Below are positions 35,860 through 49,205 of a DNA stretch of 64,000 nt, piece by piece. Below the pieces are notes generated by a model. The model did no database searches. It saw nothing but the letters and a program-made list of their open reading frames with translations, and was not told the DNA's origin. Position numbers and translations under genes: made by a program. How positions within the stretch are numbered: the stretch's first letter is position 1; the number at the start of each line of letters is the position of its first letter. Location of the stretch: assembly GCA_009733775.1 (NCBI GenBank), contig WOGZ01000054.1:62001-126000 (forward strand), written 5' to 3'. Source of the DNA: Alectoria sarmentosa. Its lineage: Eukaryota; Ascomycota; Lecanoromycetes; Lecanorales; Parmeliaceae.

Positions 35860-36904
35860 AGAGCGATTTCATTGATCCCCACATTTCGAATGATCGATCG
35901 AATGATCGATCGAAATCGAAATTATCCGCAAAACCTCAATATCAATCTTAACGTGTCAAAACTCCGTCATGTCATCATCATATCAAAAACTGATTTATCG
36001 TTATTACAATTATATTCATAAACTTTGCGAGCCTCTTTTCGGAACACCTATATTTATGTTCGATTCAAATTTGGGATCTGCGACGCCACTCAAAAGGTCG
36101 TTATCGTCGTCTTTTCGTCAATCGCTTTGAATATTCTCATTAGGTCATCATTATTATATCTTTTAAAATCATCATATTTATGCTTTTAAGGTCATCACAC
36201 TCATATCCTTAGGCGCTATTGCCGTCATCATTATTATATATATCGTCGTCATACACCTTTCACATGCACGCTATCAACCATTATTGTCAAACATTATTAT
36301 CCTAAAACGACTTTCACGAGTCTTGCAATCGATCGCATGTATGCATGTATATGCATATACAATTCGAAATATTTTATTCAATCGGAAAATAAACTCCCAC
36401 ATATATTCATCGATCATGTGTCGATCGATTTTTGATGTGCACCAAATGAACTGAAAATAAATTTGTCAAAAAACGAGTTTTCGTCAAAAAGTGGAATTTT
36501 TTCTATGTGACACCGTGACGGATATGTTCAAAAGGACATAATCGTTTTCAGATTTTCGATTTTCACCCTTTCTACCCGACTTTGAACATCGCGAATTTCG
36601 AATCTCGTTTTTGAAATTCGAATGTTTATGAAGGAAGGGGAAGGTGATACATAGGAGGTAAAGATGATTCATGAAAAGGATAATCATATTCTTTTTCGGA
36701 TTTTCACTATTCCTATCCGATTTTGAACATCGCGAATTTCGAATCTCGTATTTGAAATTCGAGTTTCTATCGAGCGTATAAAGAGTAAGGAAAATGCATA
36801 AAGATGATTTCACACTAATTATCCGGCGCTAAGCTCATTATAATTATTCGACGCTCGATTCATCTTATTTATTCGACGTTCGATTTTTTTAAGAATATGC
36901 GTGC
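35860..36904 (+). other. shared 3' non-coding segment (copy in B1, with 141-bp tandem duplication)
   Basis: The best preserved copy of the segment. Blocks in order are TTCGAATGATCGATCGAAT, ATCGCATGTATGCATGTATA, GTCAAAAAGTGGAATTTTTT, ATGTTCAAAAGGACATAATC and ACATCGCGAATTTCGAATCT. The last block and its surroundings occur twice (tttgaacatc at 36581 and 36722, offset 141). B2 has the same duplication (offset about 156 at 52713 and 52869), while A and C have one copy. Confidence 0.75.
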
Positions 36905-36913
36905 GAAGGGGAG

Positions 36914-37026
36914 TGTTGAAATTCAAATCACGTGACACGGGCGCATGCGCTCGTAGCATAGGTCGCACTTTCCTCCGTAACACTCTTAGACTAATACAAC
37001 TAAGTGTCCTACATCATATTTCCACA
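36914..37026 (+). repeat. B1 3' LTR
   Basis: 113 bp, TGTTGAAATTCAAATCACGT to CATATTTCCACA, preceded by the GAAGGGGAG polypurine tract and followed by TSD CGCAG. Confidence 0.93.
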
Positions 37027-37290
37027 CGCAGTCGCTGATAAACGGTTGATTTATTATTATTCAATCATCAATTAATCGTTATCAAACCGATTAACATTTA
37101 ATGTTAAGTCGTTGTTTAATTGTTTAATCGTTTGAAACCTTATAATAACATTTTCATTATTTATTCACATCGTTGAAAATCATTTATAATTAATTCATAA
37201 ATAATCAACATTTCAATTACATTTCAATAAATATCGTTTTTTATCGTTCATTTATCAATCAAATTCGTTCGAAACTTCGATAATATAAAT
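37027..37290. repeat. degenerate fold-back-like repeat, part right of B1
   Basis: Continues 29695-29906 across the B1 insertion. It has motifs such as GATAAACGGTTGATT and ATCAAACCGATTAAC, and its later part partly reads as the inverted counterpart of the left portion. It is more AT-converted toward 37290. Confidence 0.45.
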
Positions 37291-40200
37291 GTTTTTATAT
37301 AACAATTCCCACGTATCGAATATGGGTTACTTTGCGATATATATATGAATGAAAAGATTTAAAATGAGGTCGACGAGAGACTTTAATGAGTCGTTCTCCT
37401 CGAAACATGTTTACACGATATTAATAATAATAAATTTATATTTGTTATCTCGATATGAGTGCAGAAAACATTGCGTAAAATACGTTTTAATATAGTTAAT
37501 CATTATAATATAATCTTTCACAATATATATATAACGTTTATTGATTTTATAAAATTTTTTATCAATTGAATATTTTATCGCAAACAAATGAAAATTTACG
37601 AATTTGTATATATTATTTTTTAATATTATTTGATAAATTTAAATCCGAAATTCAACATTCGCAACTCGTAACATTTCTTATATATATTTATCAATTCTTA
37701 TATAAAAGGGTGTTGCATTGATAATTTCATTAATTTCATATTTAATATGATTTATAATTTTTTATCAAGTTTGAAATCTATAAAAGAAAATTATGCGAGA
37801 TAATATTTTTTATTTTCGATTATCATATATATTTTATTATGTTCTTTATTTATATTCTACTCATTTATAAATAAAAAACTTTTTACAAATATAAAATAAA
37901 GAATGTTTATCAAATTTAAAATCTCAATAATCTTCGAATGAATAACATTTCAAACGTCGATTAATTTCAAACGCAAAGATTAAATTACAGCGTTACGAAA
38001 AAAGAAATATTTTATCAAATTCGACGACGTTATTTAATCCGTTATTTCTTTAAAAATCTTATTTTAATTATTAATAAAGTATACATTTGAAAAAATGTCA
38101 TATTTATATTTTAATTCTTTTATAAACACGCTCAAATTCATTATTATTTCATATTCGCGAGTTATATTAACGAGATAAAGATTTGTATAAATATTCGAGA
38201 ATATTAAAAGCTTTTTAAACTTATCTTTTTTGGATTTACATTTTTTTAATTTAAGAGCCTCAATAAGATTCTTCGAGTTTTCGACGACGAAAAACACCTT
38301 TAAAAATGCGTTATTTACCTTATCATCTATTCTCTCAACATCATTTTTTGTTTTTTTTTCGTTCGTATATTTATGAACCTCATCATCTTTCTTATTTATG
38401 TCTTTTTATTCATTAATGTCATTATCGTCTTCATTTATGTCTTCGTGAAAAATTCTTATAATTTATATAATACAAATTATTAGATTTTAATACGCTTGTC
38501 GCCCCTTGATAATAATTTAATAAAATTTAAAATGATAAATGTATTTTTAATTATTTATCAAGATGTTAACATATGCAATTATATCAAATATCTTCGTGAT
38601 TATTTTAATCGTAATAATCTTATGATTAAAGACTTTCGCAATAATTTGAAAATATATAAAATAAAATCATTTAATCGATATATATTTGCGTAAAATGAGT
38701 GAAATCAAAACGAATGCACGATTAATTTTCGATAAAAACCAAAATCAAATATAAAATGAAAGATTTTATATACGAGATCATTTTGAAAAATATCGAAATG
38801 TTTGAAAAACCTTCAAATAGAATGCGTTTTCCCTTTTGTTTAATATAATAATCATTAAAAAACTTTATAATATTCGTTTAATATTTTATCATTTCGAATA
38901 TGAAGCGTTATATATTCGAGACAAAATGAAATCGAAATATAATGTTAATTTAACGATTGTTAAAGATTCAATTTTAATGTTTATTTTCTTAACAAATGTC
39001 TTTTATATTTTACGAATTTTTTTTTTAATAAATATTCGTTATTATGTGATTTTTTAATGATATTTTTCATTTTGAATTATATCGTAAAAAAGATTAATCT
39101 TTTCGAAATTGAAATATAAACATGTTCGATATCTTATATTAACATTATATCGAAAAAACCTTTCATTATTCGTTTGTTATAATATATCATCGAGAAAAAT
39201 CATATTAAATGCGCAAACCTTCTCTATCTCTTTATTAATAATCATTTTCGAATTATAATTCATTTATTTAATGATTTTATCAAAAACCTTCATAATCGTT
39301 TTCAAATTAACATCGTATAAATTTAAAATGAAAATAAAAACATTAATAATCTTGCGTCGCTTCTCATAAAGAAAACAAATTAAAATCAAATAAAACGTTT
39401 TTAAAACACGATATAAGTTGCGATATATTTCGAAATCATTAATAAATATGAAATATGAAAAAAAAAAATGATTATTAAAGGTTTTCGTAATATAATTATA
39501 TTCGAAATATTATATTTTTAATTCACCGCGAATTTAACATATTTAATGAATTAAATAAACATTAAATGTTTATCGCGTAAAAAAATCTCGAATATACTTA
39601 TTAATTATTCATAAATGTGATTTCATTTTTTTCGTTAAAAAAGTCACGATTTATATAAATAAGTCTTGATATATTAAATGAAATGTTATAAAAAAACCTC
39701 GATTTGATCATTCTTCATAAAAAACAATTCGTTAAAATCTTTAAAATTCAAAACGAAATTATTTAAATTAAGATCTGATATGTTTATAATATTTTGCAAT
39801 GTAATTATAATATCGTCGATATCAAAAACGTTTGTTCTGCGTTTTCGATCAATAAAAATGATTTATTCGCGTGATTAATCAATATCTTAAATCTGAAATA
39901 AATTTCCGAAGATAATTAATTTTTTTTATATAATAAAATAAATATCATTCAATATAATACGTATAAACGATTTTTATATAAAAGAATATCATATTTTTAT
40001 AAGTTTGTCAACGTATTTTATTATATCAAAAAACATCTTTTCTCTCAATTGTGTGACAAATAAAATTATGAAAATCAAATCAATTAAATCATATTAATAT
40101 TATTAAATGAATTTCTTCATTTATATTCATTATCGCACATCTTTTTTCTATTTTATTATTGATAATAATTTTTCAGTGATAATTAATAAAACTTTTTGTA

Positions 40201-41475
40201 ATAATCTTAATAATGAAATATATCATCATATTATCATTTCAAAATGTTCAATTTTAATAATAACGTTTATGTAAAATTTAATTTCTCTTTATTCTTTTTT
40301 GCGAAAAACTTTAATAATTATAATATTTTTCATAATTATACATAATCCGATCTGAAATATTTTGATTTCTCAAATCATAAATCAAATATCAAATATAATG
40401 ATAACGATATAACGTTTTACTTTTTTTTTGTATCATAAATTCAAAAAAAAACGTTTGAAAAAATGATTTAAATCTCGAAATAAAGAGTGATTTGAATTTT
40501 AAAGTAAATGAGGAGAGCTCATAAAAAAATATCGAAAATATTATTAATAATAAAATTTCGTCTTTATTATTCGAATCGAAATCTTTCAAAAGATTTCGAA
40601 AGATAAAAGTTTATGACTTTTGAAAAATATCGTAATTGTCGTTGAAATCAAATTGCAAAAGAATTAATTAAAAGAACATTAATATGCTAAAAGAAAATAT
40701 AATTTGATTATTTTTATTCATATCTGATTCAATATCTTATTTATTAAAGGCTTTTTATTTATTAAAAACTTTTGTAAGATCCTCAATCGATTATATATTT
40801 ATCTTCATATTATCCTTATTTAATAACAAATTTGTTTCAATAATTTAATCATTCAATCGCATATTTATATTCTTTAATATATCGTTTAAATTCAATGTCG
40901 CAACATTAATGAAATTATTATTATCGAAATTTATTATAATTATATTTCATAATTACGATTTCATATTAATATTAAGATTTTTTATAAACGCATTCTCGAC
41001 AATTTTTTAATTTTTTTTTAATTTCATTTTAAATAATGAGTTTTAAATGATTTAAATGATAAAATTTATATTAATATGACATAATGATAATATATGTTTT
41101 AAAGATGACGATCGTCAATCTTATTTTTATGAAACCTTACGTATCTTTTCACGTTATTTTTGAACCTTCGCTTTAAATCTCATATTTAATTTGAATTTCA
41201 TATTAAAATAGATTTGAATCTCATAAAATGATTTAATGAGAGAAAAATGTGCATTTTATTTAAAAATTAATCGCTTAAAATATATAAATATGTCATAAAT
41301 TTATGTTTTAAATCTGCGTTATTATTATAAATTTCAAAAAACGATTGCAATCAATTCCAACGTTCATTATCGAAAGGTTTAAAAAATGTAAACGTTTGTT
41401 ATAACTTATCGTAATCTTTTATAATGAAATGAAATGATTAAATAATTATCAAAAGGTTTTTCAATTGATGATTTA
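37291..41475. other. unassigned degraded region
   Basis: No family identified. Two short frames look more coding-like than the rest: minus 38297-38064 (VFFVVENSKNLIEALKLKKCKSKKDKF...) whose frame reads further left past one stop, and plus 38836-39057 (KKLYNIRLIFYHFEYEALYIRDKMKSKYNVNLTIVKDS...). They may be transposon polyprotein relics on opposite strands. There is no catalytic motif, LTR or TSD. The rest is AT-rich with dense stops. Confidence 0.35.
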
Positions 41476-41775
41476 AAAGTTCATATAATGTAGGTTGTGA
41501 TAATAACATGTTATCGAAAGATTCATTAAGTGTAAATTGTCGAAAGGTGATGTTCGCTATAACAATAAAATGCTATCGAAAAATAAAATAAAATGTAATA
41601 ATATAATGCTATCGAAAGATTCATTATATGAAGGTTATGATAGCATAATGCTATCGAAAAGTCGTGAAAGTTATAATAACATAATGTTATCGAAAGGTAA
41701 TATAGGTTATGATAACATAATGTTATTGAAAGATAATATAAGTTATAATAACACGTTGTTATTCAAATGTTTATT
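41476..41775 (+). repeat. 36-bp minisatellite with palindromic core
   Basis: About seven degenerate units around the core GATAACATAATGTTATCGAA. The best units (from about 41669) are spaced 36 bp apart. Each unit contains the dyad GATAACAT-A-ATGTTATC. Because 36 is a multiple of three, an open frame of 82 codons (41537-41785) runs through it with a repeating Y-[DN]-[NS]-I-M-L-S-K peptide. It has no recognisable family and is more likely a by-product of the repeat than a gene. Confidence 0.8.
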
Positions 41776-41789
41776 GAGCAAATAATTAT

Positions 41790-42500
41790 CAATAATTAAT
41801 AAAATAAATAAAAAGGAAGAAAATTTATCGTAAGACGTTCATTTGTATGCGTAATTGAATTATTATCTTTTCGCTTTTAATTAACATCAAAATATGTTTA
41901 AAAAGGTTATTTAAAAATAACACTTTTAAAACCTCATTATCATTAATTAACATCGCATCCTCAAATTTCATAAGTTCATTATTTTATATCACTCAATTCT
42001 CGATATTTGTTTTTTTTTGCTTTTATCATTTTTATTGAAAATCTGTTTATTTAATTTTATTATTGTTTCAAATATTATTTTCTCGATATTGCGTTAAATT
42101 ATATTATTATTAAATATATAAAATACGCAATATTTATAAACATAAATAATAAAATTCAAATTGTTTAATTAACGAGCATGATAAATAATTTATATATTAA
42201 CGTTTAAATTATAAGCGCTTTTAATTAAATATATACGTTAACATTTATTTTATAAATTAAATTCGATGATTTTTACAGCGTACATTATGATAAATATTAT
42301 CATTTTATTATCATTTTTATTAAATTGATCGATAATGATATCTCATTTATTGAATTTTTGAAATGCGATAATCGTGATAACATTGATGTTTAATAAATGA
42401 AAGATTGTGAATAATAATACGATGATCGCAGACAGTTAACATTATATCATAACTTTTTCGCGATTTCGAAAAACCTGCGTTATATGAATGATCAACGTAT
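41790..42500. other. AT-rich spacer, no gene seen
   Basis: No sustained frame or repeat is visible in about 700 bp between two minisatellites. Confidence 0.5.
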
Positions 42501-42504
42501 GATT

Positions 42505-42600
42505 TTGTAGAAAGCTTTTTATAGCGATTTCTGTTGAAAGCTTCTTAAAGCGACTTTTGTTGAAAGTTTCCTAAAGCGATTCCTATTGAAAGTTTTCGAC
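42505..42600. repeat. 26-bp minisatellite
   Basis: Three to four units of AGCGATTTCTGTTGAAAGCT-type sequence (starts at 42523, 42549, 42575) with period 26. Confidence 0.75.
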
Positions 42601-42649
42601 AAGAAATGTTTGAAATTTAGATTAAGAGTTTATTGAAAGTTTTCAATAA

Positions 42650-42812
42650 GAGTTTGAAGCTTATGGCAAAAGCTTGAAACTTGCGACAAAAAATGTTTGA
42701 AATTTATAACAAAAGATGTTTAAAGTTTGTGATAAGAGATGTTTGAAATTTGTGATAAAAAATGTTTAAAATTTATGATAAGAGATGTTTAAAGCTTATA
42801 ACAAAAGAGATT
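42650..42812. repeat. 23-bp minisatellite
   Basis: About six units of TGATAAGAGATGTTTGAAAT-type sequence with period 23, adjoining the 26-bp array. The units share a GTTTGAAA motif with the neighbouring array (GTTGAAAG), suggesting a common origin. It ends at a short G-rich stretch (CAGGGCGGGGAGC, 42838-42850). Confidence 0.78.
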
Positions 42813-42850
42813 TATTTAATTTTGAATATTCTTTAACAGGGCGGGGAGCT

Positions 42851-45800
42851 TTAATGAATTTTATAATAACTTTTAAATAAATATTGCGAAATTATTAAGA
42901 TCAACGTCAATATGATAATCTTTAAATTATTTAATAAAAAAGATTTTGTTTTTTAAGGTTTTTTTCAAATTGATCGCTTTAAGATCGTAAAGAATATTTA
43001 ATATCGAAAAAATCGTTGATATTAATAACATAAATAAATAACGATGTATTATAAATAATTATTTCGATTTTTTTTGCGTATTAAAATCGAATCTAAATAT
43101 AATTAATCGTCTCGTAAATTGATTCTTTTTGATCTTATATTTTTGTTATTTAACGTTATTATAAATATAAATAATTAAGATCGCTTATATTTTAAAAAGG
43201 TTTTCATTAATGATTTTTTTCGTATCGAATAAAATACGATTAAAATGAATTCGTCGAATAAACATCTTTTTTCAAATTTACGCTATTCATTGACCTTTTT
43301 CAATGAAATCGATATTAATTTTCAAAATTTAATTTTATATAACTTTGATCATAAAATATAATTTAATAATTAAATGTTTATTATTAATTGCGAAAGAATT
43401 CTCATCTTTCATAAAGTTTATTTTTCATAAAAATTGTTTTTTTTATCAAACATCTGTTTGATATAACTTTATAAATAATATATAATCTATTCAATCATTA
43501 ATATCGTTTAATATTAACGTATTATTTATAAAAACATGAAAATTAACATTGAATTAAAATATAAATGTGAAATCTTTAGTATTTAAAAACTTTAATATTT
43601 ACGCTTTATTAATAATTACAATGTTGAAATAATTGATAAACGCATTTTTTCAATCAGGATTCAAATCTTTATTGATAAGATTTGACGTTATCTTCGACAT
43701 TTTGTTATAATAATATTTATTTTATATTTTTACATTATGTCGTTCATTTTAAATATATAAATTATTAAAAATTAATATGAACGTATTATGTTTATTGTTT
43801 TTGAATAAAGCGTTTATAATTATGAAATGAATAAGACTTTTTTCGTTTGCGATTAAAATATAACGTTCGAATCATTTATTATTATAATATTTATAAATAA
43901 TGAATTGATTAAAAGCAATTAAATCGACGATTCGTATTCATTAATTCATGAAATGAAAAAATATAAAAATGAGAATAAATTGCGTTTTGCGTCGTAAATG
44001 AGATAATTTTCGACGTCGAAAATATAATATTTAAAGTCAAGCTGTTAATAAAAGCATTTTCATGATTATTTATATAAATTTTCGATATAAAGAAAACAAA
44101 GATATTTTTTTAATTGTTTATATAAGTTTTCGACATAAGAATTGAAAAAAAAGAAATGAAAATCTTTGATATAAGAATTGAAAAAGAAGAAATGAAAATC
44201 TTTGATAAAAGAATTGATGAAAGCAAATCGTAAACAAAGAAATCACGTATAAAAAGTAAATAATATATTATTATTTATATCTTATTTAATTTCATCACAT
44301 TTCTTAAAATACATTTATGAATATATAAATCAAATGTGAAATCAAGCAGCGTTTTAACGATAATTGATTATGAATATCGCAATTATTAAAAAAAAGTCAT
44401 TTTTAACATTTTGTAAATAATATAATTCTCTTTTAATCACGAAATATTTAATATAATGCAAAAATCTTTTAAATCATCACGTTGATAATTCGTGTTATCG
44501 AAATATTTTTATTATACGTTAAACGATTTTGCGTTTTTCGAAATGAATGAGATGTACATAATAAAGTCATTAGGTAAATATTTAAACGATGATTTGTTTC
44601 ATTTAGACTTATGATTCGACATTTATTATTCGATTTTAATTTTTGATATATAATATTGCATTTTATATTAATGTGACGTTTATTTTAATTTTAATTAACG
44701 AATTTATTAATTAAATTTATCAAAAACGTTATTTTATATCAAAATTTGAAAAAAAAAATTCTTCGCGATTCATTACGCATTAATAAAAATAACGTCGTTT
44801 TTAAAAAACGAGTTCGAATCGAATTAGTTTTTTATTATATAAAATCTATTTTTGTCGTTATTATCAAAATCGAATTGAATTTTGTGATTAAAAAATATCA
44901 TAATTTTAAATTGAGCAATTAATTTCATTGATATTAACGTTAATGATTTTAAATTCATAAAAACGTTATTAAATCGAATTATGATTTCAATTATATTATA
45001 TGTGATATCGAATTCGAATAAAAAAATAAGAGCGTTTATCGAAGATTGTGATATTGTGAAAGTTTATAATAACGTAAAATGTGTTAACGTTGAAACTTAT
45101 AATAAGATAATCGCTTAAATTAAAGTCTTTAATATAATAAGTTTACGTGTCGTCTTTTGCTTTTATTTGATTTTAATAAAAAAATATTAATATTTAACAT
45201 ATTTTATAAGATTTCAAATTTGATTTAAAATTTGAGAATCGATGAGAGTTTTATTATAAAATAAATTATTCACATTTTTGATATTGATACGTTTAATGTG
45301 GAAAATGCAATATGTATAATGATCGATATAATTTCAATTAATTTTGTTAAGATGATTAAAAAAGAACTTGTTATTATATGATCGCTCTTTTACGATTATT
45401 TATTATTTAATCTTATTAATGTTAAATCCTCTCTCATAAGAAAAACTTAAATCAAATATTTTTTTTTACTCGAAAAATACATATAATTCGATATATTTCA
45501 TAAATATGAATTTAAATTTAAAATCATTTATGAAAACTTTCATTTTTGTTATGATGATAAATTCGAGAGTTATTCGCAATAATTTCGATTGTTTATATAA
45601 TAAAATCTCAAAAATGTATTCGATTATTGATTTAAACATAATAATTAACGAATTTGTGAAAGTTTTAAAAATTAGTAAAGACGCATTAAATTAAATTATA
45701 ATGATTGTTTAAAGGTTCAAATGTGAATCAAAATAATTGTTTAAAGATGTATAAAGATTGAATTGAGATAAATTGTTCGAAAATGAGATATAAAGATTAA

Positions 45801-46780
45801 ATTGAGATAATTTGTTATAAAATGAAATGTAAAAGTTATATTAAGATCGATCGCGAAAAGATTCGAGATGTAATGATTATCAATAAAAATATGATGAAAA
45901 TTCGCGATAAATGAGTTTAATATAAATATGAAATGAATAAATTATATAAAAGAAAAATGAATAAATATAAGAAGATTGAATAAATGATAATAAAATAAAT
46001 TTATAAAAACATATAAGAGTGAATATAAAATCTTTTAACGATCTTTCAACATATTTTGACGTTTAATATCGATTAATATGAAATATTGTTAATTATCTTC
46101 AAAAAATATAAATATAATATATCGAAAAGATCTCGCGGGTTATTTTTTATATTTGATGTGAAATGTAATAAAAAAATGAACATTTTGAACGGTATGATGA
46201 AGATAATAAGCGTATTTGTTGAAATGAAAAAGATCAAATTCATTTTCTTCTTCGATTTTCAACGTTTTTATTTTACATTTTCAATTTATTTTATATCAAT
46301 TATAACTTTATAGGGTTTTCGGGTTTTTAAAAAATTATTATATAAAGCGTTAAAGACAAAAAACAAGAATTTTCATTCGATATCATAAATTTTTACATTA
46401 TTAAATTCGCAATTTAATAAATAAAGCGATTTATCGCGAAACAAATTGATAAAAACAATTTCGACATATAACGATAAACGAAAAAAAAGAAATATAATTT
46501 ATGATGAATCGAATGAGAAAGGAAACGAACATATTTTATTAAATAATTTTAAATGAGCGATAAACGTGAAGCAATTGATATGTTTGCAAAATTAATATCT
46601 TCGCAAAAAATAATCAACTCTTAAAAGTTTTTATTAATGATTTTGTTTTAAATTATTTATTCGTATAAAAAGCGTTTATTGAAATCTTTTGCAACGAAAA
46701 TGCGTATCATATTAAAATTTATTTCTTTTAATAATATAAAGTTTGTAACGAATAATGCACGCGAGAAGTTTATTATAAAT
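42851..46780. other. unassigned AT-rich region with short repeats
   Basis: No identified family. It includes a two-to-three-unit 36-bp repeat at 44135-44212 (ATAAGAATTGAAAAAGAAGA type) and short frames at 45506-45694 and 46086-46313 (the latter with ...YNISKRSRGLFFIFDVKCNKKMNIL...). Neither frame has a motif I recognise. A patch ATCTCGCGGGTTATTTTT at 46129 keeps more G/C. Confidence 0.4.
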
Positions 46781-46796
46781 ATAATCTTGTTTTATA

Positions 46797-47700
46797 ATGA
46801 TAAAGAGTTATAATCATTATTTATTGATCATAAATTCGAATTATAATTCAAAAATCGTATCGTTTTTAATATTATTTTATTCGCTCGAAATTAATCGTAA
46901 AATTAATAAAGTTAATAAAGTTAACAAAATCAACAAAGTCAATAAAATCAAAATCAATTTTAATTTAAACTTAATCAGAGTTTAATGCAAAGCGATTTTC
47001 ATAAAACATTTCATAAGTCGAAAAAGATTACATTTATAGAATTATTAATGTTGACACGTCGATATTATCTTATATTTTTTTTTAATATCAAAATTGATGA
47101 ATTTATAAAAGTTGTTTTTTTAAATATAAAAATGTTTCATTCGCAATATAAAAAAATAATCACGAAAATGCGTTAAAATTATAAGAATTGAAAAATGATA
47201 ATGCTTGAAATTGCAATTAATTTCATTTTTCATTAATTTGATATCATTAAAATTAATGAGATAATTAAACTTTTTGCTTTTTATACACATAAAAAGCTTA
47301 AAAAAGAATTATTAATCGAATTCAAATTTGATTGATTTGAGTTAATGTTTAAATTTATTATTTTCGCGATTAATTTTGAGAATATGCGCGGAAATGATTT
47401 ATCGTTTTTTAAATGTAAATGTTTATTGTTAATTGTTAAAGCCTTTAATAATTAACTTATTGTGTTTATATAAATGCGTTTATTTAAATTATCACATTGT
47501 AACGACTTAATGAGTTTCACGAAAAGAATCCTTAAGATTCACATTTCGTTAAATATAATTAATGACATTTTTTTAATATATACGACGTTTTGCACACGAA
47601 AAAAGAATTCGAATTTCAAACGATTAATTTGTATTTTGAATGCACGATATCGTTTATAATATAAAATCGTTATAATATTAAAGTCGATATCAATAACGAT
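46797..47700 (+). pseudogene. possible gag-like coding relic
   Basis: Three plus-strand frames in succession, 46797-46985, 46985-47176 and 47474-47659. The second (…KTFHKSKKITFIELLMLTRRYYLIFFFNIKIDEFIKVVFLNIKMFHSQYKKIITKMR) resembles the helical mid-part of Copia-type gag proteins in its length and spacing of basic and hydrophobic residues, but there is no diagnostic motif. A 9-bp tandem run (AATAAAGTT/AACAAAATC type) lies at about 46905-46955. An unrelated degenerate coding sequence is equally possible. Confidence 0.25.
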
Positions 47701-48214
47701 TCGAATGATTTATGAGATGCGAATGCGATTGACGATGAAGCGATAAAAAACGATTATGATTTGTCGAAAAATGATTTGTAAAAGTATAATGTGAATTGAT
47801 TATTAATAATGTAGCATTATGCTTTTGTGAGAACCTTTCAACATATGATGATATATAACATAATACACGAACATAAATATTGCGATAAGCTTTTGCAAGT
47901 TATATTGATATAAAGACGATATGATATATTTCGAAAAACGTATTATTTTAACATTATATTCATTATTACGAGATATTTCTGCAAGTGTTATTATATACTT
48001 ACTTTTATTACATTTATCGTATTTTAAATATTTGAATATTAATGAATATATTATCAATATTTTATTTGAAGCTTATGATAATATATATGATTATTATTAC
48101 AGACTTTTCAATTATCAATTTTTTATTTGAAACTTATGATATTGTATATAATAACTGTTATAAACTTCAATATCAAGATAAAAAAGTTGCTTATTGTTTC
48201 AGAGAATGTTAATG
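47701..48214. other. AT-rich spacer, no gene seen
   Basis: Overlapping short frames lie on both strands at 47803-48130 (84 and 69 codons), each mirroring the other. They have no motif and are not supported as genes. Confidence 0.4.
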
Positions 48215-48757
48215 ATTTGATAACGGTTTAACAGTTGTTGAACAGCGATGTGAAAACCTCTCGAGGTTATACAGCGGCTTCTCAGCCGCTGAACATCGGA
48301 TTCTCAACCGCTGAACATCGGTTGGCGAGCCGATGTAAAACCACCATCCGATGGACAGCGGATATCCATCGAATGTCCATCGGATGTTAACTATGTGTGA
48401 CGAGCAACATAATAATTATATATCGTATTAATTTGAACGATGAAGCATTAATATAAAATCAATTCAAAATTAATAAATTTTCAATAAAGAATTAACGATC
48501 GATTAATTTTCAATTAATTTTTGATTAATTGAAAAACGATAAAATATTCGTTAAAACGAACAATTTGCTATAATTAATACTTGAAATATATAATACGCTA
48601 TTCGTGTTATTATATTCGTTAAAACGATTATTTTACTCAATTTATTATTGTCGATCATTCGATATTTGTGCGCTATTATATAATTCGTATTATTTTCAAA
48701 ATAATCTATTCATAGATCATATATTTAAAATTTTCAAACGCACTATCGCTTATAAAA

Positions 48758-49205
48758 TAACGTCGATTCATCTTTTTTTTCTTTTTTCAAATTAAAAGTT
48801 TGAATTTATTAATTCATTTAAATTATGAAAATATTAAATTATGAATGCATTAAATTCATAAATTCTATTCAAAATGCAAAAAATTGTTTTTTTATTTTAA
48901 TTTTAAAACTTTTTATTTTATTTTTGTTTTAAAATTTTTTTTAAATTTTTTTTTAAAATTAACTTTTTTTTTTGAAATCGAAATTCTAAATTTAATTATT
49001 TATTAAGTCTATAAATTTTATGCAATTTTAAAACATTTTGTGATTTTTTTTTATTTTTAATTTTTTTTTTTAATTTTAGAAGTTTTTTTTTTTTCGAATT
49101 TTTAATTTTTGAAATTTTTTTCTTTTTTTTTTCTTTTTCGAATTTGAATTTTACGTTTTACGATCTACGATTATCAAGCGAGAAATTTACGGTTTTTATT
49201 GATTT
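48758..49205. repeat. dispersed repeat S, copy 1
   Basis: T-rich sequence (long T runs with AAATT) starting near AACGTCGATTCATC. It is collinear with 52002-52406 (AACGTCGATTTATC start), including TTCAAAATGCAAAAAATT, AAATTTAATTATTTATTAA, and a common end CGAGAAATTTACG...TTTTATCGTTACAT. It is joined directly to repeat R. Confidence 0.75.

Larger units (their letters stand above)
29907..37026 (+). mobile_element. Copia-type LTR retrotransposon B1 (complete)
   Basis: 7.1 kb, LTRs of 113 bp at both ends, TSD CGCAG at 29902-29906 and 37027-37031. The order on the plus strand is LTR, half-tRNA PBS (30020), gag region, protease, integrase, reverse transcriptase, RNase H, shared 3' segment, polypurine tract, LTR. 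Protease and integrase before RT is the Copia arrangement. The polyprotein frame is followed easily but carries stops at former Trp and Gln codons. It shares about all of its length with B2 on the other strand. Confidence 0.93.

Noticed and set aside
38064..38297. Minus-strand frame considered as a gypsy RT N-terminal region
   Set aside because: Continuing the frame leftward did not give the expected RT motifs; left unassigned.
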